DNA of 40,020 bases from Caulobacteraceae bacterium (GCA_947441065.1 CANESI010000026.1:1-40020), one strand, 5' to 3'. Shown: positions 23,565 through 32,293, counted from the first letter of the stretch. Translations and numbers: made by a program. The notes: a model not told the origin generated them from the sequence alone.

Positions 23565-23661
23565 GGAGAACTCCTAGGGGCAGAACAGTTTCGTTCTGAT
23601 GATCGGGTTTTATAACAAGGCCTTACGGCGCAGTTGGCAAGTCTGGGTCTGATCGGTTGGC

Positions 23662-25020
23662 CTAAGTCACGGGGGAATCTGCAAGACTTATCTCAGCGCG
23701 TTCAACACTTTGCGCGAAGGACCTTAGGCCGAAGCTTAGAATAATGGCGGACATGGGTAAGGCTACACCTGTGACGATCGCGATTGAGTAGCGCAGGGCA
23801 TTATCGTCGCCAAAGACCCGGTCCGTAATCAAGGCGATGGCCGTTGGGCCGATGCCAAGCCCTAACAGGGTCACGACGAGGAAATAGAGCGCGGCTAGCC
23901 GAGCCCTGAGGTGACTGGGGGCGATCAGTTGCAGGGCCGATCCCGCCGCGCCGCCATGAAGGGTGCCGACGAGCATCGAGATGACCATCGCAGCGAGTGA
24001 CAGGTTCAGGCTTGGCGCTAGGGCCATGAAGATGAATAGGGGTGTCAAGATGATGGCGTTTATCCGGATCACCCGCAGATGGCCATCGCGATGGCCGCGC
24101 CGATAGAGCCAGTCGGCCAGCCATCCACCGCTAAGGATGCCGCAGCTGCCGCAGACGGCCGTGGCCGCGCCAAACCACAGACCCGCTGAGGCGACCGGCA
24201 TGCCGTAGGTGCGATGGAGGAACTGAGGAATCCAAGCGGTCGCCCCATACATGACCATGGCGACGAGGGACATACCCAGAAAGTGGCTGATGATCCCAAC
24301 CCGATTGAGCTTGAGGAAGGTCAAAAACTCGCCCGGTACAGGGGCCGTCGTGCGCGCGGTTCGCGCCGGCTCGCGCATGGTCAGATAGAAGAGCAGGGCG
24401 ACCAACAGGCCGGGTAGGCCGACGATCAGGAACACCAGCCGCCAAGGCTCCATCTGCCCAAGAAGCGGCAGCATGACGGCAGGTCCTTGGGTTACCAACT
24501 GGACGACGAATGATCCAAGAACCAAGGCGATACCGGAACCGATAGGAACCCCGAGGGAATAGACCGCTATGGCTCGCCCTAACTTCTCGCGGGGAAAATA
24601 GTCACCCAATAGGGAGTAGCTCGCGGGAGACAGAGCCGCTTCACCGACGCCCACACCGATCCGAAATAGAAATAGAACAATATAGGACCGTGCTAAGCCG
24701 CACAGAGCGGTCATCAGGCTCCAGATCGCAACCCCGGCAACGATGAGGTTCCTTCGGTTCATCCTGTCCGCGGCAAGGCCAATGGGCAATCCGAGCACGC
24801 TATAGAAGATGGCGAAGGCGAGCCCCATCAAGAGGCTCATCTGGGTATCGGATATGCCCAGATCATGGCGGATCGGCCCGACGAGCAGGCTCAAGATCAT
24901 CCGGTCGATGAAGGATAGGGTATAGGCCAGCAGCAGAAGCGCGACCACATACCAAGCATAGCCGAGCTTTTGACCGGGCAGGGGACTTTGGCTTGAACTA
25001 GTCAATGGCGTGAACCTCAT
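23662..25020 (-). CDS. Major facilitator superfamily transporter
   Basis: From an ATG at 25020 the protein has 452 residues and about twelve hydrophobic helices. The loop after helix 2 reads GLPIGLAADRMNRRNLI, the MFS motif A. IGVGVGEAALSPASYSLLGDYFPREKLGRA matches spinster-like and sugar-phosphate/anion-type MFS carriers. The frame is open to 25104, but that would overlap the upstream DUF3237 gene by over 100 bases. The ATG at 25020 leaves a 23-base overlap, compatible with coupling. It probably imports or exports the organic acid or aromatic compound handled by the operon. The substrate is unknown. Confidence 0.87.
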   Translation of the reverse strand: MRFTPLTSSSQSPLPGQKLGYAWYVVALLLLAYTLSFIDRMILSLLVGPIRHDLGISDTQMSLLMGLAFAIFYSVLGLPIGLAADRMNRRNLIVAGVAIWSLMTALCGLARSYIVLFLFRIGVGVGEAALSPASYSLLGDYFPREKLGRAIAVYSLGVPIGSGIALVLGSFVVQLVTQGPAVMLPLLGQMEPWRLVFLIVGLPGLLVALLFYLTMREPARTARTTAPVPGEFLTFLKLNRVGIISHFLGMSLVAMVMYGATAWIPQFLHRTYGMPVASAGLWFGAATAVCGSCGILSGGWLADWLYRRGHRDGHLRVIRINAIILTPLFIFMALAPSLNLSLAAMVISMLVGTLHGGAAGSALQLIAPSHLRARLAALYFLVVTLLGLGIGPTAIALITDRVFGDDNALRYSIAIVTGVALPMSAIILSFGLRSFAQSVERAEISLADSPVT

Positions 25021-25492
25021 AGGTAACGCCCGTTGCGGTCCGGCGGCCGAAGCCGATAGCGACGAGGCGGTTGAGCCAACCATAGCGAGGGTCGGCTGTT
25101 TCAAAGGTGGGCTGGATGCGGAAATAGTACTGATCGGTCGTCAGATTGCTGATCTGATTGGGGTCTCGAAACTGAGGCAGGATCGCCGCTGGAATGTGAA
25201 GGCGGCCGCTGTAGCGGACATGGATCAGGGTCCCATCATGGGTTTTCCAGACTGAATTGACATCGAGCAGGGTGACCGCAGATCCATCGGGTTCAATACC
25301 CAATTCAGACCAATCACCGCCTTCGGGCAAGACCGTTCCGCTCAGCCGTTCACCCGTCAAGCTACCGCCGACAATGGCGCTATGACGCCGATTTCGCCAC
25401 GGGGTCTGTCCAATCACGACGGGCGCGGCCTTGGCCAATTCGATCTGCACAATGCAGAGAGGCGTTGACGCTATGGAACCGTCGGATGTCAC
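24998..25492 (-). CDS. DUF3237 family protein
   Basis: The 164-residue protein matches the DUF3237 pattern: a small beta-barrel with SAIVGGSLTGERLSGTVLPEGGDW, then LLDVNSVWKTHDGTLIHVRYSGR, YYFRIQPTFETADPRYGWLNRLVAIGFG, and ATGVTYEVHAID at the end. No catalytic residues are established for this family as far as I know. The start is probably the GTG at 25492. It is the first gene of the minus-strand operon and overlaps the MFS gene. A paralogue is divergently encoded at 25638. DUF3237 genes are often seen with flavin monooxygenases and other ring-modifying enzymes, as here. Confidence 0.8.
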   Translation of the reverse strand: MTSDGSIASTPLCIVQIELAKAAPVVIGQTPWRNRRHSAIVGGSLTGERLSGTVLPEGGDWSELGIEPDGSAVTLLDVNSVWKTHDGTLIHVRYSGRLHIPAAILPQFRDPNQISNLTTDQYYFRIQPTFETADPRYGWLNRLVAIGFGRRTATGVTYEVHAID

Positions 25493-25637
25493 TTGAACCG
25501 TCTCCCTTGCGCACTGTGACCTGCGCTGTTTGGGCCATTTGGCCTTAGCTTATTCCTTAGGGTTCTATATATTTTGCCCCTTGGCAACTGGATAAAGGCC
25601 TGTCGTCATTCACAGGCCACGGACAGAAATAGGATCA
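25493..25637. promoter_or_regulatory. Divergent promoter region between the two DUF3237 genes
   Basis: This 145-base spacer contains a palindrome GGCCATTTGGCC (25533-25544). TTAGGGTTCTAT (25557-25568) matches 10 of 12 bases of the core of the MarR-site palindrome at 21587-21598. A 7-bp hairpin, GGCCTGT (25597-25603) with ACAGGCC (25612-25618), lies in the probable leader of the plus-strand gene. The A/T-rich run TTCTATATATTTT suits a promoter. GGATCA precedes the ATG at 25638. Confidence 0.4.
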
Positions 25638-26138
25638 ATGATGGAACAGCCCTTCACCTGGGACCGATTGGACCACGAGCCCCTCTGCGTCGCTGATTTT
25701 CACGTCGAAGGACCGATCCTGTCGCTGGGACAGTCGCCCTTTAGCGAGCGTCGGGTGGGCTATATAACCGGCGGCTCATTCGAGGGTGCGCGCCTGAAGG
25801 GTGAGATCTTGCCCGGCGGCGGAAACTGGTCGCAGAACGGCGCGTTGGAGCCAGATGTGGCCTGCGGCCTGTTTGACGCGCGGTCTCTTTGGCGCACGGC
25901 CAATGGCGGCCTCATCCATGTCACCTATACGGGGCGCAGTGTCATTCCGAAGGCCGCGTCGGTGCAGATCCGCGACCCTGAAGTCACCGAGGTCGACCCT
26001 GCCAGCTACTATATCCGCATTGCGCCCGTCTTTGAGACCAGCGATCCGGAGCATCTGTGGCTCAATGGCATATTGGCCGTCGGCTGTGGCCAGTGGATGC
26101 CGTGGGGCATTCGCCACTGGATCTTTGCCATCCGCTAG
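25638..26138 (+). CDS. DUF3237 family protein, paralogue of the upstream divergent gene
   Basis: The 166-residue product shares the family pattern with its divergent neighbour: GYITGGSFEGARLKGEILPGGGNW, LFDARSLWRTANGGLIHVTYTGR, YYIRIAPVFETSDPEHLWLNGILAVGCG. The last strand differs (WGIRHWIFAIR). The ATG at 25638 or 25641 may be used. It is the only plus-strand gene in this part and converges on the flavin monooxygenase gene with 8 bases between the stops. Having two diverged copies side by side suggests two subunits or two substrates. The function is not known. Confidence 0.8.
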   Translation: MMEQPFTWDRLDHEPLCVADFHVEGPILSLGQSPFSERRVGYITGGSFEGARLKGEILPGGGNWSQNGALEPDVACGLFDARSLWRTANGGLIHVTYTGRSVIPKAASVQIRDPEVTEVDPASYYIRIAPVFETSDPEHLWLNGILAVGCGQWMPWGIRHWIFAIR

Positions 26139-26146
26139 CCTGTCGA

Positions 26147-27394
26147 TCAGACCAGTGGAGAGTTCATCGGCAGCCCGACCAAGGCGCGGCCGTGCAGTTC
26201 GCTGACGGAGTCGAGGTCATAGACCACATGGCTCGACATGACATTGATGTCTCGCAAGGCCCTCTGGATTGGGTTGGTGACGAAGTGGGCACTGGATCCA
26301 CTGGCCGCCGACGCGAGGCTGATAACATTGCGGCACAGGTCCATGGCGTAGGCGATCTGCATCCGCACGGCGACGCGCTGTTCGGCCATCGGGGCCTCGA
26401 TCTGGTTGGCCATCTGCATGATCTTGTGACCGGCGTCGCGCACGAGCATCTCGGCGGTTCGCGCCTGCATGTCGGCATGGCCCAGCCTCATCTGAGAGGC
26501 GGGCTTATCGGACTGTTTCAGATCGGTCAGATAGACTTGCCGCTCTGACATATAGGATTTGAAATGGGCGACAGCGGCCCGGGCCGTGCCAATGGCCGGT
26601 ATGGCGGCGGTCAAGGCCAAGAAGGGCATCATCGGCATGCGATAGATTGGATTGTCATAGAGGGCCGCGCCGTTTCCGCGTCCGTCTCTCAGCCCCGCGA
26701 CTTCGAAAGACCGGTGCTCTGGAATAAAGACCTGGTCTGCAACCACATCATGGCTGCCGGTGCCGCACATGCCATCGACGTGCCAACTATCAACGATCCG
26801 GCCTTCTGAGGTTGGGAAGATGAAGAATCTGATCTGGGGCGGACCCTCTGGGCTGGCGATCGCGCCATAGGCCATGATCCAGTCCGAATGCATGACACCG
26901 GTGCCCCAGCGCCATTGGCCGCTGAGCAGAAAGCCGCCATCAACGGCCTTGGCGCGGCCCATAGGATTGGTGACACCGGGCGCAATAACATAGGGGTGCG
27001 AGCCGAAGATCTCGTCCTGAGCCTGCTTGGGGAACTGGGTCAGAAGCCAGTTATGCTCGACGCAAAAGGCAGTCACCCAACCGGTCGAGGAACAGCCCTC
27101 CGACAAGGGAAGCATGGCGTCGATGAAGGATTGGACGTCAAATTCCAGCCCGCCATAACATTTGGGTACGAAATGATAGAAGACGCCGGTCTTTCGGATC
27201 TCATCCCAGACCGCATCAACTGGATGTCGTCCCATCTCAGCCCGTCGTGCGTTTTCCGAGAGCAGACCCTTCAGGCCTTCGGTCCGCGCGGTTAGGGCTT
27301 GAGGGGTTAGAGCCTGCAGGTCAGCCGCCGAAAGCCAGTGTTTGTCAGGGTTGGCGCGCGATTGGAGATGTTGGATAGCGTCTGATTGGCCCAT
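26147..27394 (-). CDS. Flavin-dependent monooxygenase, acyl-CoA dehydrogenase fold (HsaA/HpaB-like)
   Basis: This 415-residue protein has the acyl-CoA dehydrogenase fold of group D two-component flavin monooxygenases. It shows FVPKCYGGLEFD, STGWVTAFCVEHNW, SGQWRWGTGVMHSDW, the middle beta domain, and a C-terminal four-helix domain ending in NPIQRALRDINVMSSHVVYD, typical of the HsaA/HpaB-like C-terminus. Such enzymes use reduced flavin from a partner reductase to hydroxylate phenols or similar rings. I see no flavin reductase in this window, so the partner must lie elsewhere. The gene follows the TonB receptor gene on the same strand after 101 bases. A role in ring hydroxylation of an imported compound is inferred. 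Confidence 0.83.
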   Translation of the reverse strand: MGQSDAIQHLQSRANPDKHWLSAADLQALTPQALTARTEGLKGLLSENARRAEMGRHPVDAVWDEIRKTGVFYHFVPKCYGGLEFDVQSFIDAMLPLSEGCSSTGWVTAFCVEHNWLLTQFPKQAQDEIFGSHPYVIAPGVTNPMGRAKAVDGGFLLSGQWRWGTGVMHSDWIMAYGAIASPEGPPQIRFFIFPTSEGRIVDSWHVDGMCGTGSHDVVADQVFIPEHRSFEVAGLRDGRGNGAALYDNPIYRMPMMPFLALTAAIPAIGTARAAVAHFKSYMSERQVYLTDLKQSDKPASQMRLGHADMQARTAEMLVRDAGHKIMQMANQIEAPMAEQRVAVRMQIAYAMDLCRNVISLASAASGSSAHFVTNPIQRALRDINVMSSHVVYDLDSVSELHGRALVGLPMNSPLV

Positions 27395-27458
27395 TGATCA
27401 AGGCTTCCGAGTGGTTGATCCCAAAGCAGAGGCTATAGGAGGATTTGCAAGGAGGCGA

Positions 27459-27484
27459 GGGGTAGATCCTTTCAGATCCACCCC
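27459..27484 (-). terminator. Hairpin downstream of the first TonB receptor gene
   Basis: GGGGTAGATC (27459-27468) and GATCCACCCC (27475-27484) pair over 10 bases with one mismatch around a 6-base loop. It lies 12 bases after the stop of the minus-strand TonB receptor gene and before the monooxygenase gene. It probably ends or attenuates the receptor transcript. No T-tract follows. Confidence 0.5.
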
Positions 27485-27495
27485 CCAATCTTAGG

Positions 27496-29727
27496 TTAGA
27501 AACGCTTAGACAGTTCGAGCGAAACGGTTCGAGGCGGGGCAATCATCGCCCCGTGGCTGTTGCTGCCGATCAGGGGCACATTAAAGGCCTGACTGAAGGT
27601 CACCTCATTGGACAGGTTGCGGCCAATCAAAGCGACTTCCCAATTTTGGGCGTCGTTCTTGATGCCTATGCGGGCATTGACCTTGGTGAAGGCCTTTTGG
27701 GCGTTCAGAGGGTTCATGTCCGACTGATAGTAGACCAGATCCGTATAGTCCGCCGAAATGCGGGCGGAGGCCTTCAGGTTCTCACCGACCTGGCCTTGGA
27801 GTTGTAGATAGAGATTGCCCTTCCACTTTGGAGCGCGGGTCAGGTCATAGCCCTTGAGGTTATTGGTCTTGGCCACGCAGGTCACAGGCGCATTGAAGGC
27901 GCAGGCGGCGCCGGGATAGTCAGAATAGGTGGCATCGAGATAGGACCCGCTACCGCCGAAGCTGATATTTGCGGTTGGCCGCCAGTTGGACTCAACTTCG
28001 ATCCCTTTAGAGATCGCGCCCGCCGCATTGCCGGTCGTAAAGCCCGTGCCGGTGTAGGACGAGACCTGCAGATTAACGAAGTCGGTCGTGAACAGCGCGA
28101 CGTTCAAATCGCCCTTGCCATCCAACAGGCGCAGCTTGGTACCTAACTCCCAAGACTTAGCCTTTTCAGGCTCGTAGCTCATCTTCTGGCCAAGATAGAG
28201 GATGTTATATTTCAGATTGCCATCGTTGGAGATGAAGCCTCCGCCCTTGGTACCGGTGGCGTAACTCAGATAGACCTGAGCATCCGAGTTGATTTTGTAC
28301 TGAAGCTTGGCGGAGTAATCCCAGAGGTTCTCGGTCTTGTCGCCGTCGAGATTATAGGGGATCACAGAGGCTGGGAGCGCACCGGTGTAGAAGGAGACGA
28401 CATTCGCGGTCTTGTTTTCCTTGTTATATCGGACGCTGGCATCGAGCGAGAGCTTGCTGCTCAGTCGATAGTCGACCGACACGTAGGGCGAGATGGAATA
28501 GCCATCCTGATAGAAACCGCGGGTCGCGAAGGCCTGATAGGCTGGTAGCCCGTTTGCGGCGCCTAAATACCAAACCCGCTGGGTGATCTTCAGCTTGGTC
28601 TTCATGTAGGTCGCGCCGGTGCTGATATCGAGATTTTTCCCGATAGCGCCGATGCCGCGGATTTCTTGGAAGAACTGGTTGGAATCTTCAGCCTGATTGA
28701 CGTCAAGCAGGGACAGGGCGCTGACGTCGCTGTCGATCTGCTGGCGTGAATGGATCACCAGATAGGAGGTGATCGAGGTGAACTTCCAATTGTCCGTGCG
28801 CCAATTGACCGTCGCGGTGCCTGCGCCGGTTTGGGTATTGTTCTGTTCCGGGCGCTCGGTCGCGGCCGTGCGCCAGAAGGACGGCCATTCTTGAGCCGCA
28901 CCGGCACCGCCACCCAGTGTTCGTGCGGCAATGCTCAGGGCATTCGTACCCAACCGATTGAAGACGATGTTGCCACCCTCAATATCGTTCTGGCTGCCTT
29001 CGAGCTTGAAGGTCGCATCGAGGTTTGGATTGATGTCCCACCGGACCTGACCGCGAACGCCGCGATAGTCGGTCGAATATTCATCCTTCTTGGTCAGGCG
29101 ATTTTTGATGTAGGCACCGTCAGAACCAGCCGAGACAGACAGGCGCGCACTGACCTTGTCGGATAGGCCACCTGTGATGAAGCCGCTACTGCTCCAACCG
29201 CCGACCGCCAACTCGGCACCGGCGCGGACCTCGGCCTGATAGTCTTGGCTTGGAGCACGCGAGATGACGCTGATCGCACCCGCATTGGTGTTCTTACCAA
29301 AAAGCGCCCCTTGCGGTCCCCGCACAACCTCGACCCGTTCGACGTCGAGGAAGGCGGTTTGCAGGGATCGCGCCCGGCTGGAATAGACGCCGTCAACAAA
29401 CAGACCGACGGATTGCTCAAAGGCGAGGTTGCCCGGACCAGGGCCAAGACCTCGGATCGTGATCGCATAGTTGCCGTTGGTCTGGTCAATCTGAAGGTTC
29501 GGCACCATGGACTGGAGGTCCGTGAATTGGCGAACAGCTTGCGCCTCCAACGTGTCGCCAGTGACGGCGGCGAGGGAAATGGGCACTTCCTGCAGGGTTT
29601 GAGCCCGCTTGGTCGCGGTAACGATAATCTCGTCGACCTTGGCTGACGCCTCGGTAGCCGCGTAGGCAGTTGACGAAGCCATGGCCAATACAGCCATGCT
29701 CGCACTAAGCAAGATGTTCGTTTTCAC
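27496..29727 (-). CDS. TonB-dependent outer-membrane receptor
   Basis: From the GTG at 29727 the product has 743 residues. A signal peptide ending ASSTAYA precedes the mature protein. The TonB box region is DEIIVTATKRAQTLQEVP. The plug domain shows IRGLG, VGLFVDGVY, VERVEVVRGPQGALFGKNTNAGAISVI. The barrel ends with an aromatic C-terminal residue (LELSKRF), as expected. These receptors take up large or scarce substrates across the outer membrane using TonB energy. The frame opens 12 bases earlier at a TTG, but GGGGGAAATT directly before the GTG is a better ribosome site. It is followed by the monooxygenase gene, so it may import that enzyme's substrate. It lacks the N-terminal STN signalling domain. 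Confidence 0.92.
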   Translation of the reverse strand: MKTNILLSASMAVLAMASSTAYAATEASAKVDEIIVTATKRAQTLQEVPISLAAVTGDTLEAQAVRQFTDLQSMVPNLQIDQTNGNYAITIRGLGPGPGNLAFEQSVGLFVDGVYSSRARSLQTAFLDVERVEVVRGPQGALFGKNTNAGAISVISRAPSQDYQAEVRAGAELAVGGWSSSGFITGGLSDKVSARLSVSAGSDGAYIKNRLTKKDEYSTDYRGVRGQVRWDINPNLDATFKLEGSQNDIEGGNIVFNRLGTNALSIAARTLGGGAGAAQEWPSFWRTAATERPEQNNTQTGAGTATVNWRTDNWKFTSITSYLVIHSRQQIDSDVSALSLLDVNQAEDSNQFFQEIRGIGAIGKNLDISTGATYMKTKLKITQRVWYLGAANGLPAYQAFATRGFYQDGYSISPYVSVDYRLSSKLSLDASVRYNKENKTANVVSFYTGALPASVIPYNLDGDKTENLWDYSAKLQYKINSDAQVYLSYATGTKGGGFISNDGNLKYNILYLGQKMSYEPEKAKSWELGTKLRLLDGKGDLNVALFTTDFVNLQVSSYTGTGFTTGNAAGAISKGIEVESNWRPTANISFGGSGSYLDATYSDYPGAACAFNAPVTCVAKTNNLKGYDLTRAPKWKGNLYLQLQGQVGENLKASARISADYTDLVYYQSDMNPLNAQKAFTKVNARIGIKNDAQNWEVALIGRNLSNEVTFSQAFNVPLIGSNSHGAMIAPPRTVSLELSKRF

Positions 29728-29772
29728 AATTTCCCCCAAATTTTACAGCGTCCTATGACGGCGCTGACAAGA

Positions 29773-29786
29773 GGTTAGTATTCAAA
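29773..29786. promoter_or_regulatory. Degenerate MarR-site-like sequence upstream of the first TonB receptor gene
   Basis: GGTTAGTATTCAAA matches the first 14 bases of the GGTTAGAGTTCTAACC element at 10 or 11 positions, depending on how the last bases are counted. It lies about 46 bases before the receptor start in a spacer rich in A/T. It may overlap the receptor promoter. The match is imperfect, so this is a candidate only. Confidence 0.25.
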
Positions 29787-29885
29787 GTATTTTTTCGCAA
29801 GCGGTTAACGGCCTATGCCCATCAGGCGGCAAGCCGCGCAGAAGCATCGGCATCTCGCAACCGTTAAGATGAGGATCTGGCTTGC

Positions 29886-29900
29886 GACCGTGAAGCGGTC
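29886..29900 (-). terminator. Short hairpin after the cytochrome-like gene
   Basis: GACCG (29886-29890) and CGGTC (29896-29900) form a 5-bp stem with a 5-base loop, 8 bases after the minus-strand stop. No T-tract is visible, so it is a weak candidate. Confidence 0.25.
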
Positions 29901-29907
29901 AAAGCGC

Positions 29908-30963
29908 TTAGGGCCTCTTCATCTGCCCGATCCACTGGCGGATCAGATCTAGGCCTTCTTGATCGAGCACCGTGCGGCCCAATTCGGGCATCATGACGCC
30001 GGGCTCTGTGGAGGCCATGCGATAGGCCAGTATGGAGCGCTCGGGATGGCCTGGATCAATGCCGACCTTGAGATCGCCTGCGCCCCGCCCGGCGGCCACC
30101 GGCTGTTTGCCAAAGCCCAAGGCTGGGGAACGGTTTTCTTCTAGGGTCAAAAATAGGCCCGAATTGCTCGCGGCCGCGCGGGGGTTATGGCAATGGGCGC
30201 AGTTGGCATCGAGATAGGCCCGCGCGCGATCGTTCAGAGGCGCGCTGACATCATCCCAGCGTGCTGTTCGAGGCACCTCATGCAGCGGTGGCGCGCCGCT
30301 CAGCAGGCCCTTTCGGACCCAATGGGCCAGTTGGTTTTCTTGGCCCTCGCCATAGGCAAAGACCCCATTGAGATTGCGCGCCTTGGGACCGATGGGAGTC
30401 ACGGTCTCATCGAGCTGATGGCACTCTTTGCATTGGTTCTGATTGGGAATGGCATAGTCGATCCGGCGCGTTTGGCCGGTTTGGTCGATGAAGGACACTT
30501 CTGCTCGCCCGCCCGCCCGTTTCAACACGGCATCGGTCTGATGGTCGTTCCACCTGTAGGTCTGGGCCACCCAGCCATCGGCCTTGCGAATAAGCAGTCG
30601 GGTCTCAATCGAGCGCACAGCCTCATTGGGCCGTCTCATATCGGCCGGATAGGCGAAGGTCTTGACCAGAACCGCCCCGACCGGAAAATCCAGAACGCCA
30701 ACCTTCGTATAGACCGCCGCTTTTCCCGGCGGCAGAAAGACGAACCGGGATTTGACCGCATGGTCCGTGAAGAGGGGGCTGTTGAGCCCGTAAGGAGACA
30801 GTCCGGCATTGGGCTGGCGGCCCGCCGCATCGGTAAAGAGATGGTAGTCAGAGAGCCTTGGTGCTGGCGTGTTTGCCAGCAGGGCCTCTAGCGCGACCCC
30901 AGGCCGCAGCGTGCTCGCGCCAAGACAGATAAGGGCTGCAAGCCCGGCAAGCCAGCGCCTCAT
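29908..30963 (-). CDS. Secreted diheme c-type cytochrome-like protein (TIGR03806/HNE_0200 family)
   Basis: The 351-residue product begins with a signal peptide (WLAGLAALICLGASTL). It has two c-type heme motifs, CKECH (178-182) and CAHCH (255-259). Between and around them are family segments LSPYGLNSPLFTDHAVKSRFVFLP, PVGAVLVKTFAYP, ETRLLIRK and AHCHNPR. A late EPGVMMPELGR could provide an axial Met. The match is to the TIGR03806 family, known to occur next to or fused with the beta-helix family TIGR03805; the pair has no established function. The start overlaps the upstream beta-helix stop by 4 bases. It should act in the periplasm, perhaps passing electrons from oxidation of a substrate bound by the beta-helix partner. 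That role is speculation. Confidence 0.85.
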   Translation of the reverse strand: MRRWLAGLAALICLGASTLRPGVALEALLANTPAPRLSDYHLFTDAAGRQPNAGLSPYGLNSPLFTDHAVKSRFVFLPPGKAAVYTKVGVLDFPVGAVLVKTFAYPADMRRPNEAVRSIETRLLIRKADGWVAQTYRWNDHQTDAVLKRAGGRAEVSFIDQTGQTRRIDYAIPNQNQCKECHQLDETVTPIGPKARNLNGVFAYGEGQENQLAHWVRKGLLSGAPPLHEVPRTARWDDVSAPLNDRARAYLDANCAHCHNPRAAASNSGLFLTLEENRSPALGFGKQPVAAGRGAGDLKVGIDPGHPERSILAYRMASTEPGVMMPELGRTVLDQEGLDLIRQWIGQMKRP

Positions 30964-32171
30964 AGGGCCAGATCAGCCTGACGCTTGGGCAGAACAACGG
31001 CCGCAGGCTCCGCGATCTTGGCGTCGCCGACGGACTTGGCAATGGTCGGCTTTGCCTTGTCTACCTGACCGGGAGCGGGAAGGTTCAGGTTCAAGACCGG
31101 GCCATCGCTGAAGCGGACCTGAGCCACATCGGGGAGGCCCTCGAACCGAACAATACCGTCCCATAGGACAGGTGGCAGTGATCCGCCCAGTTGCTTGGCA
31201 ATCATAGAGCCCCCATCAAATTTCGGGTCCCAGCCATTCTTGCCGATCCGATTGTCGCGCACGACAATGTCACGGGGCAGGGGGTTATAGTTCTTGTCGG
31301 TGAAGGGCTGATTATAGCTCACCACCATCACCCCGGCGGTCTGATTGCCAGAGATGGTGTTGTCAAAGACGTGAATATTGCGATTGGCCATGATCATGAT
31401 GCCAGTGCCGGTTGGCACGGATGCAACAATATTGCCCTTTGGCGCGAAGTTGGGGGTGTCATTATCGACGGTCTGATTGCGGAAGAGACGCGTGGAGTTT
31501 CCGCCCATCTGCGGCAGGTTTGGCAGGTCAAAGACCAAGATGCCGCCCGCATTATGGGTCGCGACATTGTCGAACACATCGGCATTGATCGAGTTCTCGA
31601 TCTCGATCCCGGCGACATTGAACTCCGCGCGGCTGTTCTTGACGATGATATTCTTGGACTGACCGACATAGATGCCCGCGTCAGACGCGCCCTTCACCGT
31701 CACACGGTCGATCAAGACATTGGTCGAGGCCACGGGATAGACACCGTAGGCGCCGTTCTTTTCGTTTGGCCCACCCGTCCATTCGACCCGGAGATTGATG
31801 AAGCTGATTTCGTCCGCCCCCTTGGACTTTATCCCGTCTCCGCGGCTGTCTTCGACGGCGAGGTCGCGGACCGTGACGCGATCAGAGGTAATGAGCAGGC
31901 CTTCGCCCGCGCCCTTTTGGCCCTTGAAGGACAGAACCGTCGCTTCGGTGCCTGCGCCCTTGACCGTCACATCATTGATATCGAGCGAGAGCCCGTCAGT
32001 CAGGTCATACCGCCCCGGTGCCAGTTGAACCATATCGCCGGGCTTGGCATCGAGCAGTGCGATCTGGATCGCCTCTTGTGCATCTGGTCCGGGGTTCACC
32101 GCAATGACCTTGGCCTGCGCCACAGAGACGAGGGCCCAAGCGGCGATAAGGGCGAGTGCGAAACGGTTCAT
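30960..32171 (-). CDS. Secreted parallel beta-helix repeat protein (TIGR03805 family)
   Basis: The 403-residue protein has a signal peptide ending VSVAQA. A right-handed parallel beta-helix covers about residues 30-300, with repeated turns such as DVTVKGAGTEATVLSF, RVTVRDLAVEDSRGDGIKSKGA, NVLIDRVTVKGASDAGIYVG, NIIVKNSRAEFNVAGIEIEN and DIVVRDNRIGKNGW. The stacked turns recall pectate lyase and mannuronan epimerase folds. I see no clear catalytic set, so carbohydrate binding or lyase activity is only possible. The stop overlaps the start of the diheme cytochrome-like gene, so the pair is made together and both are exported. Confidence 0.85.
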   Translation of the reverse strand: MNRFALALIAAWALVSVAQAKVIAVNPGPDAQEAIQIALLDAKPGDMVQLAPGRYDLTDGLSLDINDVTVKGAGTEATVLSFKGQKGAGEGLLITSDRVTVRDLAVEDSRGDGIKSKGADEISFINLRVEWTGGPNEKNGAYGVYPVASTNVLIDRVTVKGASDAGIYVGQSKNIIVKNSRAEFNVAGIEIENSINADVFDNVATHNAGGILVFDLPNLPQMGGNSTRLFRNQTVDNDTPNFAPKGNIVASVPTGTGIMIMANRNIHVFDNTISGNQTAGVMVVSYNQPFTDKNYNPLPRDIVVRDNRIGKNGWDPKFDGGSMIAKQLGGSLPPVLWDGIVRFEGLPDVAQVRFSDGPVLNLNLPAPGQVDKAKPTIAKSVGDAKIAEPAAVVLPKRQADLAL

Positions 32172-32293
32172 TATGAACTCCCAGAGGTTTGCCGCTTGAC
32201 CGGCAGGGCCAAGGCCCCGCCGCGCTGGTTCTTTTCATGTTGGCCAAAGGTAAGGGGCTAGGGCCTAGATTGGCAAGGGACCGGCTTTGAGCC

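Noticed and set aside
31191-32261. Long open frame of about 356 codons on the plus strand
   Set aside because: It lies antisense to the beta-helix gene, whose signal peptide, repeats and overlap with the cytochrome-like gene are clear. The antisense product has no recognisable family and is a by-product of high GC.
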